From assembly GCF_001625215.2 (NCBI RefSeq), contig NC_030383.2, forward strand, positions 5,592,779 through 5,656,778: a DNA stretch of 64,000 bases. The letters run 5' to 3'. Positions 37,190-49,148 of this stretch are shown piece after piece. Numbering within the stretch: the first letter of the stretch is position 1; each line of letters begins with the position of its first letter. The position numbers and the translations under genes are program-made. Origin of the DNA: Daucus carota subsp. sativus (Eukaryota > Streptophyta > Magnoliopsida > Apiales > Apiaceae). The notes beneath the pieces were generated by a model. It made no database searches. It had not been told where the DNA came from and was given only the letters and a program-made list of their open reading frames with translations.

Positions 37190-37857
37190 AGGGATGGCAA
37201 TCGGGTCGGTTGAAACTGATTTTGTAAAAATCAAACCTGAACCCGATTTTATATTGTAAATCTGAACCCAAAAAAACCCGAATTTTGTTAAACTGAACCC
37301 AAACCCGAATCCGTCGGATTATATTCGTGATTGGGTTAACCTGAAACCCGAAAAAATATAATTTTTTAGGAAAATCAAAATTCAAAAATTTAGTAGTTTA
37401 AAATAAAAATATTACAAATTCGGAATAATTAAAAACAAATTAGGAATTTAAAATTACAAAACATCTGTTGCTCCCGCGTTCAAACATTGATGTGCTGCAC
37501 AGCCGTGAGTGCCGTCTGCAGGTCTCAGCAGCAGATGAAAATATGGATGAGGAATTCTGAATAAATTAGGTCAGTGAACATTAAAAATTAATAATATTAC
37601 AACAGACTACATATGTATATATTACTAATAAATATTAATAATATATATACACGTATTTCGTATCGGGTTCGAGTTCGGTTTAAATTGAGTTTCAGGTCGG
37701 GTTCGAAACGGTATGTCATATACCCGAACCCGACCCGAAAATAGTCCGGATTTAAAAATTAAACCTGAACCCAAATCCGAAATATTCGGGTTCGGTAAAA
37801 CCCAATCAGGTCGATACGGTCGGGTATCCATCAGCTCGCTACAAATTGCCATCTCTA
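37190..37857. mobile_element. hAT-like non-autonomous element filled with GGGTTCGGGT/AACCCGAA motifs
   Basis: Ends AGGGATGGCAAT (left) and, inverted, TAGAGATGGCAAT (right). The 8-bp flanks ACTTCAGG and ACTCCAGG match at 7 of 8. Outer parts consist of degenerate AACCCGAA / TTCGGGTT words; the centre is AT-rich except for a non-repetitive, GC-balanced island at about 37465-37550. Confidence 0.8.
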
Positions 37858-38068
37858 ACTCCAGGAGTTGCAAGAGTTAGCTTTTATAAAAACCCATATT
37901 AAGTTCCTGATAAAAAAAACCAATATTAAGTGACAAACTTGGAAATTAGATTTATAAATTATGTTTTGAACATACTGAAGATGTAAAATTTGAAATTTAG
38001 GTTACAAATTATGCTCTGAACACAATGGAACTGTAAAATTTGAAAAATAATACAATTAATACAAAGTA

Positions 38069-39075
38069 TGTTGGAAATATTAAACTATTAGCGCAACAAT
38101 GAGGCAGTTATATATCAGGAATTAACAAGAACAGGCAAGGCACCAAATAACGAAACAATACACGAAGGCAAAATAGAAATATAATCAATACCTTAAATCG
38201 ACAAGAAAAGACAGAAATCACTTAGCTTGCGAAGCTTTATCAAATACTGATCAAAATCAGAATAACAGCTGAGTCGCCTAGCCCTTGAAAAGCCTAGACT
38301 GTTCTTGAAACGATAATTGCCCCACTTACGCTGTGTTGGGTTGCAGCAATTTCGCCTCCAGGATAAAACAGCTCAGATCAACTCGTTCACAGACACGCAA
38401 TTGATCAACAGCGACCTGACCTCAGTTCGCCCAGAAAACCTATGCAATCTGTTCTGTATGTATTATTGTAGAGAGAAAATAGAGAAGAGTAGCAGCTAGG
38501 GTTTTTGTATTTTTGATATCCCTCTATCTCACAAAACGTTTTGATTCTGTATATAATACAAAATAAAACGTAACTGAAGATATGGCATTAATTACAATAA
38601 ATATTCCGACTTAATGCATTTTATTTTAATTGAATATACTTCAGTACATTCACCACTCAGGGGCACGTACATTCACCACTCAAGGGCACGTACATTCAGC
38701 ACTCTGGGGCACGTACATTCAGCACTCAGGGGCACGTACATTCACCGCTCAGGGGCACGTACATTCAGCGCTCAGGGGCACGTACATTCAGCACCCTGGG
38801 GCACGTACATTCAGCGCTCAGGGGCACGTACATTCAGCACCCTGGGGCACGTACATTCAGCTTAAAATAAAATTATAAGTCAGGATTTATTTAATTAATT
38901 AATTCAAGCTACTAACTTCAACTCAATTTATTTATGGATTACACTAAGAAAATGTCTTAGATCCAAACATGAAAGTTTAAGTCCTCATTACAAGGAACAA
39001 CCTCCAACAATTAGATTAAGGTAATTCCATCAAGAACCCATACAAAATGAGTCTTAAACTTACCATTTTCTAACA
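38069..39075 (-). repeat. Copia 3' LTR (1007 bp)
   Basis: On the minus strand this is the downstream LTR. Contains ten copies of the GTACATTCA word at 38643-38862 in a 22-23 bp tandem array (consensus unit CAGCRCTCAGGGGCACGTACATT). Confidence 0.95.
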
Positions 39076-39602
39076 ATCCCCCACTAATCCATACAGAATG
39101 CATATCAGATTTTATCATGACTTGTTTTTCAGAGTAGGTACCCTTCCGGGTTTGAACCCTCCTAAGTCCTCTACTTCGATGGCTACCGGATATAGATGGA
39201 ATATTTCACCTTGAATCTTTATCCGTTTGGTGTAACCACACTCCATAGACGACGACAAGTCAAAGGCTATGGTACAGATCTACGGCTTTGAGACGTTAAT
39301 GGTCGTGTCTCGATCCTGTTCGACGAATGTTTCAAGGAATAACCCATTCCTCTAATTGCGACCACACAATTACATTCGCTTAGCTGGGCATCTCCAAAGA
39401 TGTACTGCTAACATCTCGTCAAATGACTTGACCCCATTCAGAGTTTTAAAACTCTTGCTATACATGCAGTAACAGTACCTTTTAAGGTTTCCAGGGGATA
39501 GACTCAGATACACAAGTATCTAGTTATATGTAGTAAAGGTACTACCGATCCATCCTTACAACTTGTTATTACCACATTGAATACACTTTGAGGGATCTCC
39601 TC

Positions 39603-42600
39603 TCAGGTGTATTGGGTTCCCGCTGTAGATGAACCATGATGGGTTACCAGTCCCATCCCCAACCTCGACTTAAGGACTACAGCATGCTCAAGCCCTTTAG
39701 TCAACGGGTCAGCTATATTATCCTGAGTTCCAATGAACTCTATAGCTATAACCCTATCAGAAACAAGACCCCTTATAGACTTAAGTCTAACTTGGATGTG
39801 TCTCTTTGTCTTAGCGTTATACTTTACACTTCTGATCTTGTCAATAGTTGTACGGCTATCACAATGAACAGAAATGGCAGGAAGCGGTTTGCTTACTACA
39901 GGTAACATTGACATCAGTCCATGTAACCATTCAGCCTCCGTCCCCGTGGCATCCAATGCACACAACTCAGCCTCAAAAGTAGACCGAGTAATCAAAGTCT
40001 GTCTAGAAGACTTCCAGGACACAGCTCCACCCGCTAGGGTAAACACATATCCAGTCACTCCATTGGAGCCGGATTTCTTAGCTATCCAACTTGCATCACT
40101 GTACCCCTCGAGTACCCCCGGAAATCTCCGGTAATGCAAGCCAAGAGAAATAGTTCCCTTGAGATATCTAAGAACTCTATCCAGAGCCTCCCAATGAGTC
40201 TTGTTCGGACAGCTTGTATATCTGGCTAACTTAGACACAGAATAAGAAATATCTGGTCTAGTCACGTTAGCAAGATATTGCAAACTACCAATAATCTGAG
40301 AATACCTTAACTGAGACACAGGTACACCTGAACTATTCTTGACAAGGGCCACTTTAGGATCATAGGGTGTACTTGCGATTCTACAATTTGAATAACCATA
40401 CTTCTCAAGTATAGATTTCTCTATATAATGAGACTGTGACAAGGTTATTCCATCAGTTGACTGTGTTAACTTGATCCCAAGAATCATACTAGCCTCACCC
40501 ATATCCTTCATCTCAAAGTGCCTTTTCAAGAAACTCTTTGTCTCGTTAATAATCGCAATATTGGTTCCAAACAACAAAATATCATCAACATATAGGCATA
40601 CAATCACACATTCATTTCCTCTAACCTTATAGTAGACGCACTTATCACTTTCATTAACTAAAAACTCGAATGCTAAAACAGTTTCATCAAACTTTTTATG
40701 CCAGTCGATAGGTGCTTGTTTAAGGCCATAGATGGACTTGACTAGTTTACATACTTTCCTCTCGTTACCGGAAGCAATAAATCCTTCAGGCTGATCCATG
40801 TAAATCTCTTCTTCAAGGTCACCATGAAGAAAAGCAGTCTTTACATCCATTTGATGGACGATAAGACCATGCACAGAAGCCAATGCTATAAGCATTCGGA
40901 TGGTTGTCATTCTAGCAACAGGAGAGTATGTATCAAAATAGTCTATACCTTCTCTTTGCCTAAAACCCTTAGCAACTAGCCTCGCCTTGTACTTATCTAT
41001 TGAGCCATCCGGGTTCAACTTCCTCTTGAAGACCCACTTACATCCTATAGTAGAACAACCAGGAGGGAGATCGACTAACTCCCATGTTCCATTAGAAACA
41101 ATAGAGTCCATCTCACTCTTTACAGCGCCTTTCCAATGCCTTGACTCCGAAGAGTCCATGGCTTGACGGAAAGTTAAAGGTTCATCCTCGACATTGTAAG
41201 TGAGAAAGTCACTTCCAAAGTCCTTGACTACCTTTGCACGCTTACTCCTTCTAGGTTCCTCTACTTCGTTAGGAGTAGAGCTACTACTAGGATTCGCCCC
41301 CACATTTGTCATCTTTTCCACATGATCGGGAATAGAACTCGATGTGAGAGTCGGATCATCCTCAGAATTACCCTGAGGTATACCAGTCTTCATAGGAAAC
41401 ACGTCCTCAAAGAACGTTGCATCACGAAACTCAACTATCGTATTAGCCACAATGCCGTCTATGTCAGATTTTATAACTAAAAATCTCATAGCGGTTGTGG
41501 TCTCTAGATAGCCCAAAAAGATACAATCAACAGTCTTAGGCCCTAGTTTCTTTCTCTTGTGTTCAGGTACAAGTACCTTTGCAAGGCACCCCCACACACG
41601 AAGATAATTCAAACTAGTTTTACGTTTTCTCCATAATTCATATGGTGTCTTATCCATGTGTTTCAAAGGGACCCTATTCAGAATATGGCAAGCCGTATTC
41701 AGAGCCTCTCCCCACATGTATTTAGGCAACCCTGAATTAATCAACATGCTGTTAATCATATCTTTAAAAGTTCTGTTCTTTCGCTCTGCCACCCCATTAG
41801 ACTCAGGTGTGTATGGTGGAGTAACCTCATGAACTATACCATTGTTGCGCAAAATTCATTAAACAAGTTACTTGTATACTCACCACCTCTATCAGATCTC
41901 AAACGTTTAAGTACTTTGCTCGTTTGTGTTTCAGCTTCATTTTTAAACATAATGAACTTTTCTAGTGCTTCATCCTTATGTTTAAGCAAATAAACATAAC
42001 AATATCTACTATAATCATCTATAAAGGTAATGAAATATCTATAATGATCCTTAGTCAAAACACCACCGAATTCACATATGTCTGTGTGAACTAAATCTAA
42101 CAATTCAGAATCCCTAACAACATTATGAAAAGGTTTCTTTGTTTGTTTAGCAGTCACACATACTTGACACTTAGATTTCTTATCAATGGAATGCTTTGGA
42201 ATCAACTCTAAATTCATCATATTCTTTAGAGCACCAAAATTTAAATGACCAAGTCGTGAGTGCCATAAATCAGATGATTCAACACAATTAACAGAAGGAA
42301 CATTAATAAAACCACCCAAAACGGGTTCCACATTTATCAAAAATAAACCATCCGACAAGTAACCCTTGCCAACAAATGTACCAGTCTGAGTAATCACAAC
42401 TTTATTACATTTAAAAGAAAGTTCAAAGCCATTTTTAACTAAATAGCTTCCACTTATAATATTTCTATGAATAGAAGGAACATGATGCACTCTAGTGAGG
42501 GTCAGAACACGCCCAGAAGCAAACTTCAGGTCCACGTTTCCAATTCCTAGCACTTGAGCAGCACTTGCATTCCCCATCCTCACTGTCACTCCATGACATT

Positions 42601-43699
42601 GTTGATAAGATACAAAAAGAGTAATATCAGCACAAATATGCACATTAGCTCCTGTATCAGTCAACCATTCATGAGACAGATAAGCGGAAAATAGTTCAGG
42701 GTTGTAGGCAACATACCCGTCATTGGTTTCAGAGGCAACAACCTCACCAACAACCATGTTAGCCACAGGCCCACTCGTGGTTCCAAGCACAGTATTATCC
42801 TGAGCTACCACACCAGCTTTCTTAGCTTTCTTCATGGGACAGTCCTTGCTCCAATGACCAACCTGTCCACAAGACCAACATGGCTTGTTTGCCTTTGGTT
42901 TCTTAGCCTGGTTCTTGTCCTTCTTAGGTTTATCCTTCTTAGTGACAGATTTCCTTTTCTGTCCTACAGTTACTACGTTCACCTTCGAACTACTCCCATG
43001 CTCAGCAGGCATCACATGTCCTTGTTTGGACTTGTGCTGCTCCTGCACAGAGATGTCCAACATCAGATTAGTCCAAGTGATCTCTCCTTTCTGTCTTTTC
43101 AGGGAGAGAGCAAATTCTTCCCAAGACTTTGGGAGTTTTTCAATCACGGACATAACCTGAAACTTTTCAGGCAGGTCCATTCCGGACTCCTTCAAAGCAT
43201 GCACCAACATCTCAAATTCATGCACCTGTTCCGTCATGGATTTTCCATCCACCAGCTTGAAATCAAGAAACCTCGCCACACTATACTTCTCAAGACCTTG
43301 AGAATCAGTATTGTGGGTTTGGTCCAGCTTCTCCCACAAAAGCTTAGCAGTATAGGCATCCGATGAATATACATCGAATAGAGTGTTCGCTAACGCTGCC
43401 AAAATAGCAGCCCTAGCCACCCCATCCTTTTCAGCCCACAAAGCATAAACCTTTGAAGAATCAGCCTTCTCTTGATCCACAACAGGAGGATCATACTGCA
43501 CCACTGGCCATAAGCCCTTAACCGTTAACCAGAGCTTCATCTTTTTCTGCCAACGAGAAAAAGAAGCCCCCCCACTGAATTTATCAGGCATGCCCGATAA
43601 ATCAATAGGCTGAGGGAAACGGTACGTAGCCCAATCAATGGCAGCAGTACCACCAGAACCAGAACTAGGAGCCACAGGAGTTTCAGTTTCGTTAACCAT
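39603..43699 (-). pseudogene. Copia gag-pol polyprotein with one frameshift
   Basis: First frame 43699-41834 (621 aa): gag with zinc knuckle CWSCGQVGHWSKDC (274-287), aspartic protease DTGA (348-351), GAG-pre-integrase LWHSRLGHLNF (478-488) and integrase with Asp at 540 and 603 (VHTDICEF, RSDRGGEY). It stops right after NEFCATMV. The second frame (41852-39603) continues the integrase ([10 protein letters not shown]), then RT ([14 protein letters not shown] at residues 421-424 of this frame) and RNase H (GYSDASW). A loss of one base near 41845-41855 explains the break. All other domains look intact, which fits the very young LTRs. The copy should not make a full polyprotein unless frameshifting occurs. 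Confidence 0.93.
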
Positions 43700-43739
43700 C
43701 TTGCTAATAACTATATAACACGAATTATCGTTTCAAGAT

Positions 43740-44723
43740 TGTTGGAAATATTAAACTATTAGCGCAACAATGAGGCAGTTATATATCAGGAATTAACAAG
43801 AACAGGCAAGGCACCAAATAACGAAACAATACACGAAGGCAAAACAGAAATATAATCAATACCTTAAATCGACAAGAAAAGACAGAAATCACTTAGCTTG
43901 CGAAGCTTTATCAAATACTGATCAAAATCAGAATAACAGCTGAGTCGCCTAGCCCTTGAAAAGCCTAGACTGTTCTTGAAACGATAATTGCCCCACTTAC
44001 GCTGTGTTGGGTTGCAGCAAGTTCGCCTCCAGGATAAAACAGCTCAGATCAACTCGTTCACAGACACGCAATTGATCAACAGCGACCTGACCTCAGTTCG
44101 CCCAGAAAACCTATGCAATCTGTTCTGTATGTATTATTGTAGAGAGAAAATAGAGAAGAGTAGCAGCTAGGGTTTTTGTATTTTTGATATCCCTCTATCT
44201 CACAAAACGTTTTGATTCTGTATATAATACAAAATAAAACGTAACTGAAGATATGGCATTAATTACAATAAATATTCCGACTTAATGCATTTTATTTTAA
44301 TTGAATATACTTCAGTACATTCACCACTCAGGGGCACGTACATTCAGCACTCTGGGGCACGTACATTCAGCACTCAGGGGCACGTACATTCACCGCTCAG
44401 GGGCACGTACATTCACCGCTCAGGGGCACGTACATTCAGCACCCTGGGGCACGTACATTCAGCGCTCAGGGGCACGTACATTCAGCACCCTGGGGCACGT
44501 ACATTCAGCTTAAAATAAAATTATAAGTCAGGATTTATTTAATTAATTAATTCAAGCTACTAACTTCAACTCAATTTATTTATGGATTACACTAAGAAAA
44601 TGTCTTAGATCCAAACATGAAAGTTTAAGTCCTCATTACAAGGAACAACCTCCAACAATTAGATTAAGGTAATTCCATCAAGAACCCATACAAAATGAGT
44701 CTTAAACTTACCATTTTCTAACA
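43740..44723 (-). repeat. Copia 5' LTR (984 bp)
   Basis: Upstream LTR. Array of nine GTACATTCA words at 44314-44508. Read on the minus strand, the array precedes a TATA-like GTATTATATACAG (about 44216-44230), so it lies in the U3 promoter part. Confidence 0.95.
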
Positions 44724-44728
44724 AAGTA

Positions 44729-45090
44729 TTGTTTTTAATTATACCTATGAAAAATAAAATTTTAATAATATACATGCACGATAATTATTCTTTATTAAAA
44801 TTGTTTAAGTTGTTCAATTATCATAATAAATATTACAAAAATTGATAATAAAAACATTTAAATTGAACCTCTTTTTTCCCCTTTCCAACAAGTTAATGAG
44901 CATAGCGCTCAACATTAAAAATGTGCTCGCGAGTAGAACTTTGAAAATGGATTTTGTTGTGGTCGTTACAAGTTGATTTATATGAATAATTAAAAGTTTT
45001 GACGTCACTACTCTAGTAGTATATTTCCTCGTACGTAACCTCGAACAGGAAACTTCCACACAACCAAACACCTGTGCCCACAAAATACTA
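44729..45090. other. Flank of the Copia insertion, no gene
   Basis: AT-rich DNA continuing the pre-insertion locus of 38,000-38,063. Nothing recognised. Confidence 0.4.
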
Positions 45091-45370
45091 CTCCCTCCAT
45101 CCCATTGAGATATATAGTACATTTGTATCGGGCACGGAGACTAAGTGTATAAAGTAATGTAAAGTAATAAGAAAGAGAAAGAAAAGTAGGTAAAGTGGTG
45201 GGACCCATTAATATTTAAGTGATAAATTTGGAAAAGTAGATGAAGTTAGTGGGTGAGTGGAATTTTTATATTATAAAAGTTTACTATTATAGGAAAGTTT
45301 TGAAATGTATAAAATTGAATGGGACATCTCGAAAAAAAAAAGTGTATAGAAATCAGAGGGATGGAGAGGG
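45091..45370. mobile_element. Stowaway-like MITE
   Basis: TA|CTCCCTCCATCCCATTGAGA at the left; CAGAGGGATGGAGAGGG|TA at the right; TA duplication, AT-rich interior with AAGTAGGTAAAGTGG words. Confidence 0.8.
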
Positions 45371-45816
45371 TATGATATTGATGCATATTTGCCTCTTTAC
45401 GAATAAATTTAAAATGTAACAATAATTTTTTTAAAATATTTTAATAAATTAAGTGGGTGGCTTTTGTCCTCGTGTGTAATTTAAGTACTCAATTATTTGA
45501 TTACTCATCAATTGTAGTGCTAATGAATCATAATTTATTTAATAATTATTACTTGCTACTGATTACAGTAATCTATTGGTTAATCCTCGTACGCAGTTCT
45601 TGTTCCTTTCTACCGCATTATGAATTGTTTACTGGTAAGAGAGTGTTAATCCTATTAAGGATGCACTTTTCTTTTGCTGCGATTTTAACCATCCAATCAA
45701 AAGCGGCGTGCCTAGAAAAGGCTATAAAAGTGCATTCTTTAGCTGTTTTATAATTGTTTAATTCTTAATTGGCAAACTAGAAAGCGTTTGCATGAATTAG
45801 TATTGAATCTCAAACT
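45371..45816. other. Intergenic, no gene recognised
   Basis: A 98-codon open frame at 45457-45753 has no recognisable family. Nothing else seen. Confidence 0.35.
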
Positions 45817-46643
45817 AGGGCCTTGTTTGTTTAGCACGATTCTCGGTTACATAAGAACTTAAGGTTACTTGGAAGCAGGTTACAACGTGCAGTTGCTGTG
45901 TAACTGATAATTACAGCGTTTGGTTGTCTATAACCATATAATTTTAACAATTTAGATAATATCAAAATAATATATTATAAATATATAAATAAATAAATAA
46001 AAATGATTTGATATGTATTATTAACATAAAATAATAAGAATTTTAACCTAATATAAAAAGAAAAGAAATACGATATTTATAAATATAAAAAATTATTTAG
46101 ATGAGATGATATATTAATATAATATTAGTAATATCTAAATAAAAATAAATAAAATATAGAACAAAATTTATGTTTCATAATTTAAGAAGAAAAATAAATA
46201 AAAAAATATTAAGATGGATAAATTGTTATATAAAATAAACATATATAATAATAAATAGTAAATATTAATAAGAATGTGATATGAGTAAATCCTAAATAAA
46301 AAAAAATTATTATTAAATAAACAATTTTGATATAATATTTATTTATAATTTAATTTTTTGGATTTGACCATTATTAAATATGTAAAATTATGATATTTTA
46401 ATAATAATAATAAAAAGCAAACAACTATTGTTTCAAAAAAAAAAAAGCAAACAACTATGGAACCCGAAAAACCACGCATCAGCTGTGTAACTAAGTTACA
46501 CCGTTTTACAGGAAGTTGAAGTTCCATGGAAGTATAAGTTACGTTACTCACTTTTAATATCATACAACCAAACACTGTCATTCAGATGAGTTCCATCGAA
46601 CCGTAGGTTACCGCGTTGAGTTACAGCGTACCAAACGAGGCCT
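45817..46643. mobile_element. MITE-like element with GGGCCTTGTTTG / CAAACGAGGCC ends
   Basis: Inverted ends GGGCCTTGTTTGTT and CCAAACGAGGCCT, with repeated GGTTAC/GTAAC words next to both ends (TTACATAAG, GTGTAACTGATAATTAC; TAAGTTACGTTACTC, GGTTACCGCG). Very AT-rich centre (45950-46430). Target duplication unclear. Confidence 0.55.
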
Positions 46644-47668
46644 AGATGACTCGGTGGCTTGGTTCCTAACCGATGGCTTAATCTTCCCAAAAGTTGGTTT
46701 TTCTTTCCGTTTCGGTTATCACAGCGTACAAGTAAAATTGACTTGCAAGTGCATCTGCATTCTGCAGCTATAAAAGTTCTTTGAACTAAAATATATTTAT
46801 CATGTTTTAAACAACAGACTTTGTAAGATTTGTGAACGCGGCCTAACAATTTTTATTTGCGATTTCAATTCCCGTAATAATGATGACTCTCGCATGCGCA
46901 CCAATCAAAATCTTCCACTTAAATGAAAAGCACTGTTAATGCTATCATGAGCACGTAGAAGGACGGATTTAAAGAGGCACGGGGACATGTGTTCCCCAAA
47001 TTATTATTTTTTATACTGACCATTTAAATAAAATTATAAAATATTCGTAAAAACTTAAGCACCACAATTGCACGTCAGATTTTTTTTTTACAATTTGGAT
47101 CTATATCTTATAAACAGACATATGTTTTTAATATTTTTCAAGATGAGAAAGAGTCGAACCGGATATCGGGTATCCAAAGACAACAAAAGACGAATTCACG
47201 ACTTTAGTTATTCAATCACGCTCAATAAACATTAATTATATATATACTGAATTTTATTCAAAAAATCCACATCGTTCGTTATAAAAATGGATTATTTTCA
47301 ATTATAAAAATCCTAGTTTAGAAGTCTAGGGGGCCATTTGAGTTAACTTAAAAGAGTGACTTCTTGTTTAAATTAAAAAAATGGAGTAAAATTGAGAAAT
47401 AAATAAGTTAATAAAGTGTTTGGAAAAAGTAGAAACTGTGAGAGAAAATCTAGTATTCTCAACCTCTTAAAAGTGTTTCTACTTATTTAAACAAACAGAC
47501 CAATAAAAGCAAAAATCAGAAGTTGAACATCATTTATAAACAAAAATAATTTAAATTTATAACTCTATAGATGTGTGTAAATATTTTTTTTTGATAAATA
47601 TTATCAAGAATTTTTTTATAAAAGTAAGATAAGTCAGCGTTTCATCTTTATGTCGGAAAATTTGCTTA
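46644..47668. other. Intergenic with partial MITE at 47329
   Basis: No gene. GGGGGGCCATTTGAG at 47328 with AAACAAACAGACC near 47490 looks like a decayed member of the 5083 MITE family. Confidence 0.35.
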
Positions 47669-48573
47669 GAGCAACTCCAACCCAACACCAAAACACCATT
47701 TTAGTGTCAAATTCACTCCAACCCAACACCAAATTAGTGTAAAGTTGACACCAAATAAATTGGTTGACACCAAATTTGGTGTCAAGTATTGATTTGGTGT
47801 AACTTTTACACCAAATTTAGAGTTTTTCAAAATACCTAATATACCCTCACATATGTTAGTGGAAATAAAATTATTCCATCTATGTCCCATTAAAGTTGTT
47901 TTATGTGATATTATTTATTCTTCAATCATAATTGTTTTAAATATTCTTTCTTTACTATTTTACTCAAGTTTTTTTATTTATTTCCAAATATCAATAAATT
48001 TATATTCTTATATAGAAGATATGTTTTTAAATAGATTTGATTCATAAATAAAATACACAATGATTAAAATATAAATTAAATAAAATTAAAAAATTTGCAT
48101 TAGAAACCACGATTACATGACCTGCCTATGCATCTAAAAAGAATATGCAGTACACCATCTGAAGAAACAGCAGCATGATAATAATTAGTTTTCTGGAAAA
48201 TCATCCAGGGAACCTCCAAACTTTTTCAAATATTCATCTGCAGATGCGGATGCAGTAGATTCTTGCCAAACTTGTGCATTCTTTTTTCCCATATTCTGGC
48301 TCTTTCAGTTTGATAATACTGAAGTTGAAATGGGTCAGTCATTAAACTTAAATCTTTAGCCATGATCTTGTTTGTTGAACATGTTAAAATTTAAGTACAA
48401 ATTCAATATTGATATAAATTACTTAAAAAGGGAGAATATTCCATTTAATGTGTAAAAGATTCTTTTTTGGTGTAGGATATGGTGTTGATGGGTTAGAATG
48501 AAATTTTGATTTGGTGTAGTTTTCACACCAAATTGGTGTATTTTTCACACCAAAATGATGTCATGGGTTGGAG
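47669..48573. mobile_element. PIF/Harbinger-like derivative
   Basis: Starts TTA|GAGCAACTCCAACCCAACAC and closes with GTCATGGGTTGGAG near 48573. TTGGTGT/ACACCAAA words are stacked at both ends (47690-47815 and 48470-48570). It carries the tail of the Myb-like accessory protein (48185-48363, minus). The right terminus is shortened, so the TTA duplication is seen only on the left. Confidence 0.7.
48185..48363 (-). pseudogene. Relic of Harbinger Myb-like accessory ORF (C-terminal end)
   Basis: The minus strand reads MAKDLSLMTDPFQLQYYQ TERARIWEK. A one-base change in an A run then shifts the frame to NAQVWQESTASASADEYLKK FGGSLDDFPEN, and a stop follows. This resembles the C-terminal end of the no-apical-meristem-associated/Myb-like proteins carried by PIF/Harbinger elements, which help the transposase bind DNA or reach the nucleus. 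The N-terminal Myb domain is gone. Confidence 0.6.
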
Positions 48574-49148
48574 ATAAAGATGATTTTTTTTGTATAAAAC
48601 TAAGATAAGTTTGACGCGTTTCATCTTTTCCAGATAAAGATGATTATTTAATATCTCAAATTTATTGAAGATGAAAATGTTGGATCAAATAAAAATAAAA
48701 TGATGACTATGTGTGTATATATCTCATACAAAAATGTTAGTTTCTCGGACACAATTTTAATACGAAACTGACGTAATCTGACCTCGTGTCATATCGCTTT
48801 CGATTGTCGTTTAATAATTATTATTTTTCAGCATTGTCTTGTATTCGTAATATTTCAATTTCTTGATGATAAAATTTATAAATTCCGACATCTAAAAATA
48901 ACAACCATTTATGTAACGAATTACATCACTGTTATCAAAAATTCATATAAAAAAACGCGATGCATGTCTGAAATTGTCGTTTTCTATCATCTCAAAAATT
49001 TCTTTTTCGATCATCATCTCATCAGCTTTTGTAATTTCTTTCCAATTTCGATGATAAAATTTACAGATTCCGACCACCAAAAATCTCAATCTTCATGTAT
49101 ATCATATCAAATTACTGCCCCTCAAAAATAATTATAATAATTTTCATA
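48574..49148. other. Intergenic, no gene recognised
   Basis: AT-rich; a motif TTTCxxxxTTCGATGATAAAATTTA is repeated near 48850 and 49040. No gene. Confidence 0.35.

Larger units (their letters stand above)
38069..44723 (-). mobile_element. Young Ty1/Copia LTR retrotransposon
   Basis: 6.66 kb between perfect 5-bp target duplications AAGTA (38064-38068, 44724-44728). LTRs 38069-39075 and 43740-44723 begin TG and end CA. They differ by one 23-bp tandem unit and a few base changes (for example 38175-38180 versus 43845-43850, and TTTCGCC/GTTCGCC). The gag-pol frame is on the minus strand in the order protease, integrase, RT, RNase H (Copia order). A polypurine tract AGTGGGGGAT abuts the 3' LTR (39076-39085). 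The position after the 5' LTR reads ATCTTGAAACGATAATTCG, without the usual TGGTATCAGAGC primer site. Confidence 0.96.

Noticed and set aside
38640..38865. CRISPR-like array
   Set aside because: Units are contiguous 22-23 bp repeats without unique spacers, inside an LTR of a plant element.
38614..38878. ORFs with YIQHSGARTFS-type repeats
   Set aside because: Open frames created by the 23-bp tandem array of the LTR; both LTRs have them, no sign of translation.
39130..39160. tRNA B-box-like GGGTTTGAACCC
   Set aside because: No A box or cloverleaf around it; lies in the Copia interior.
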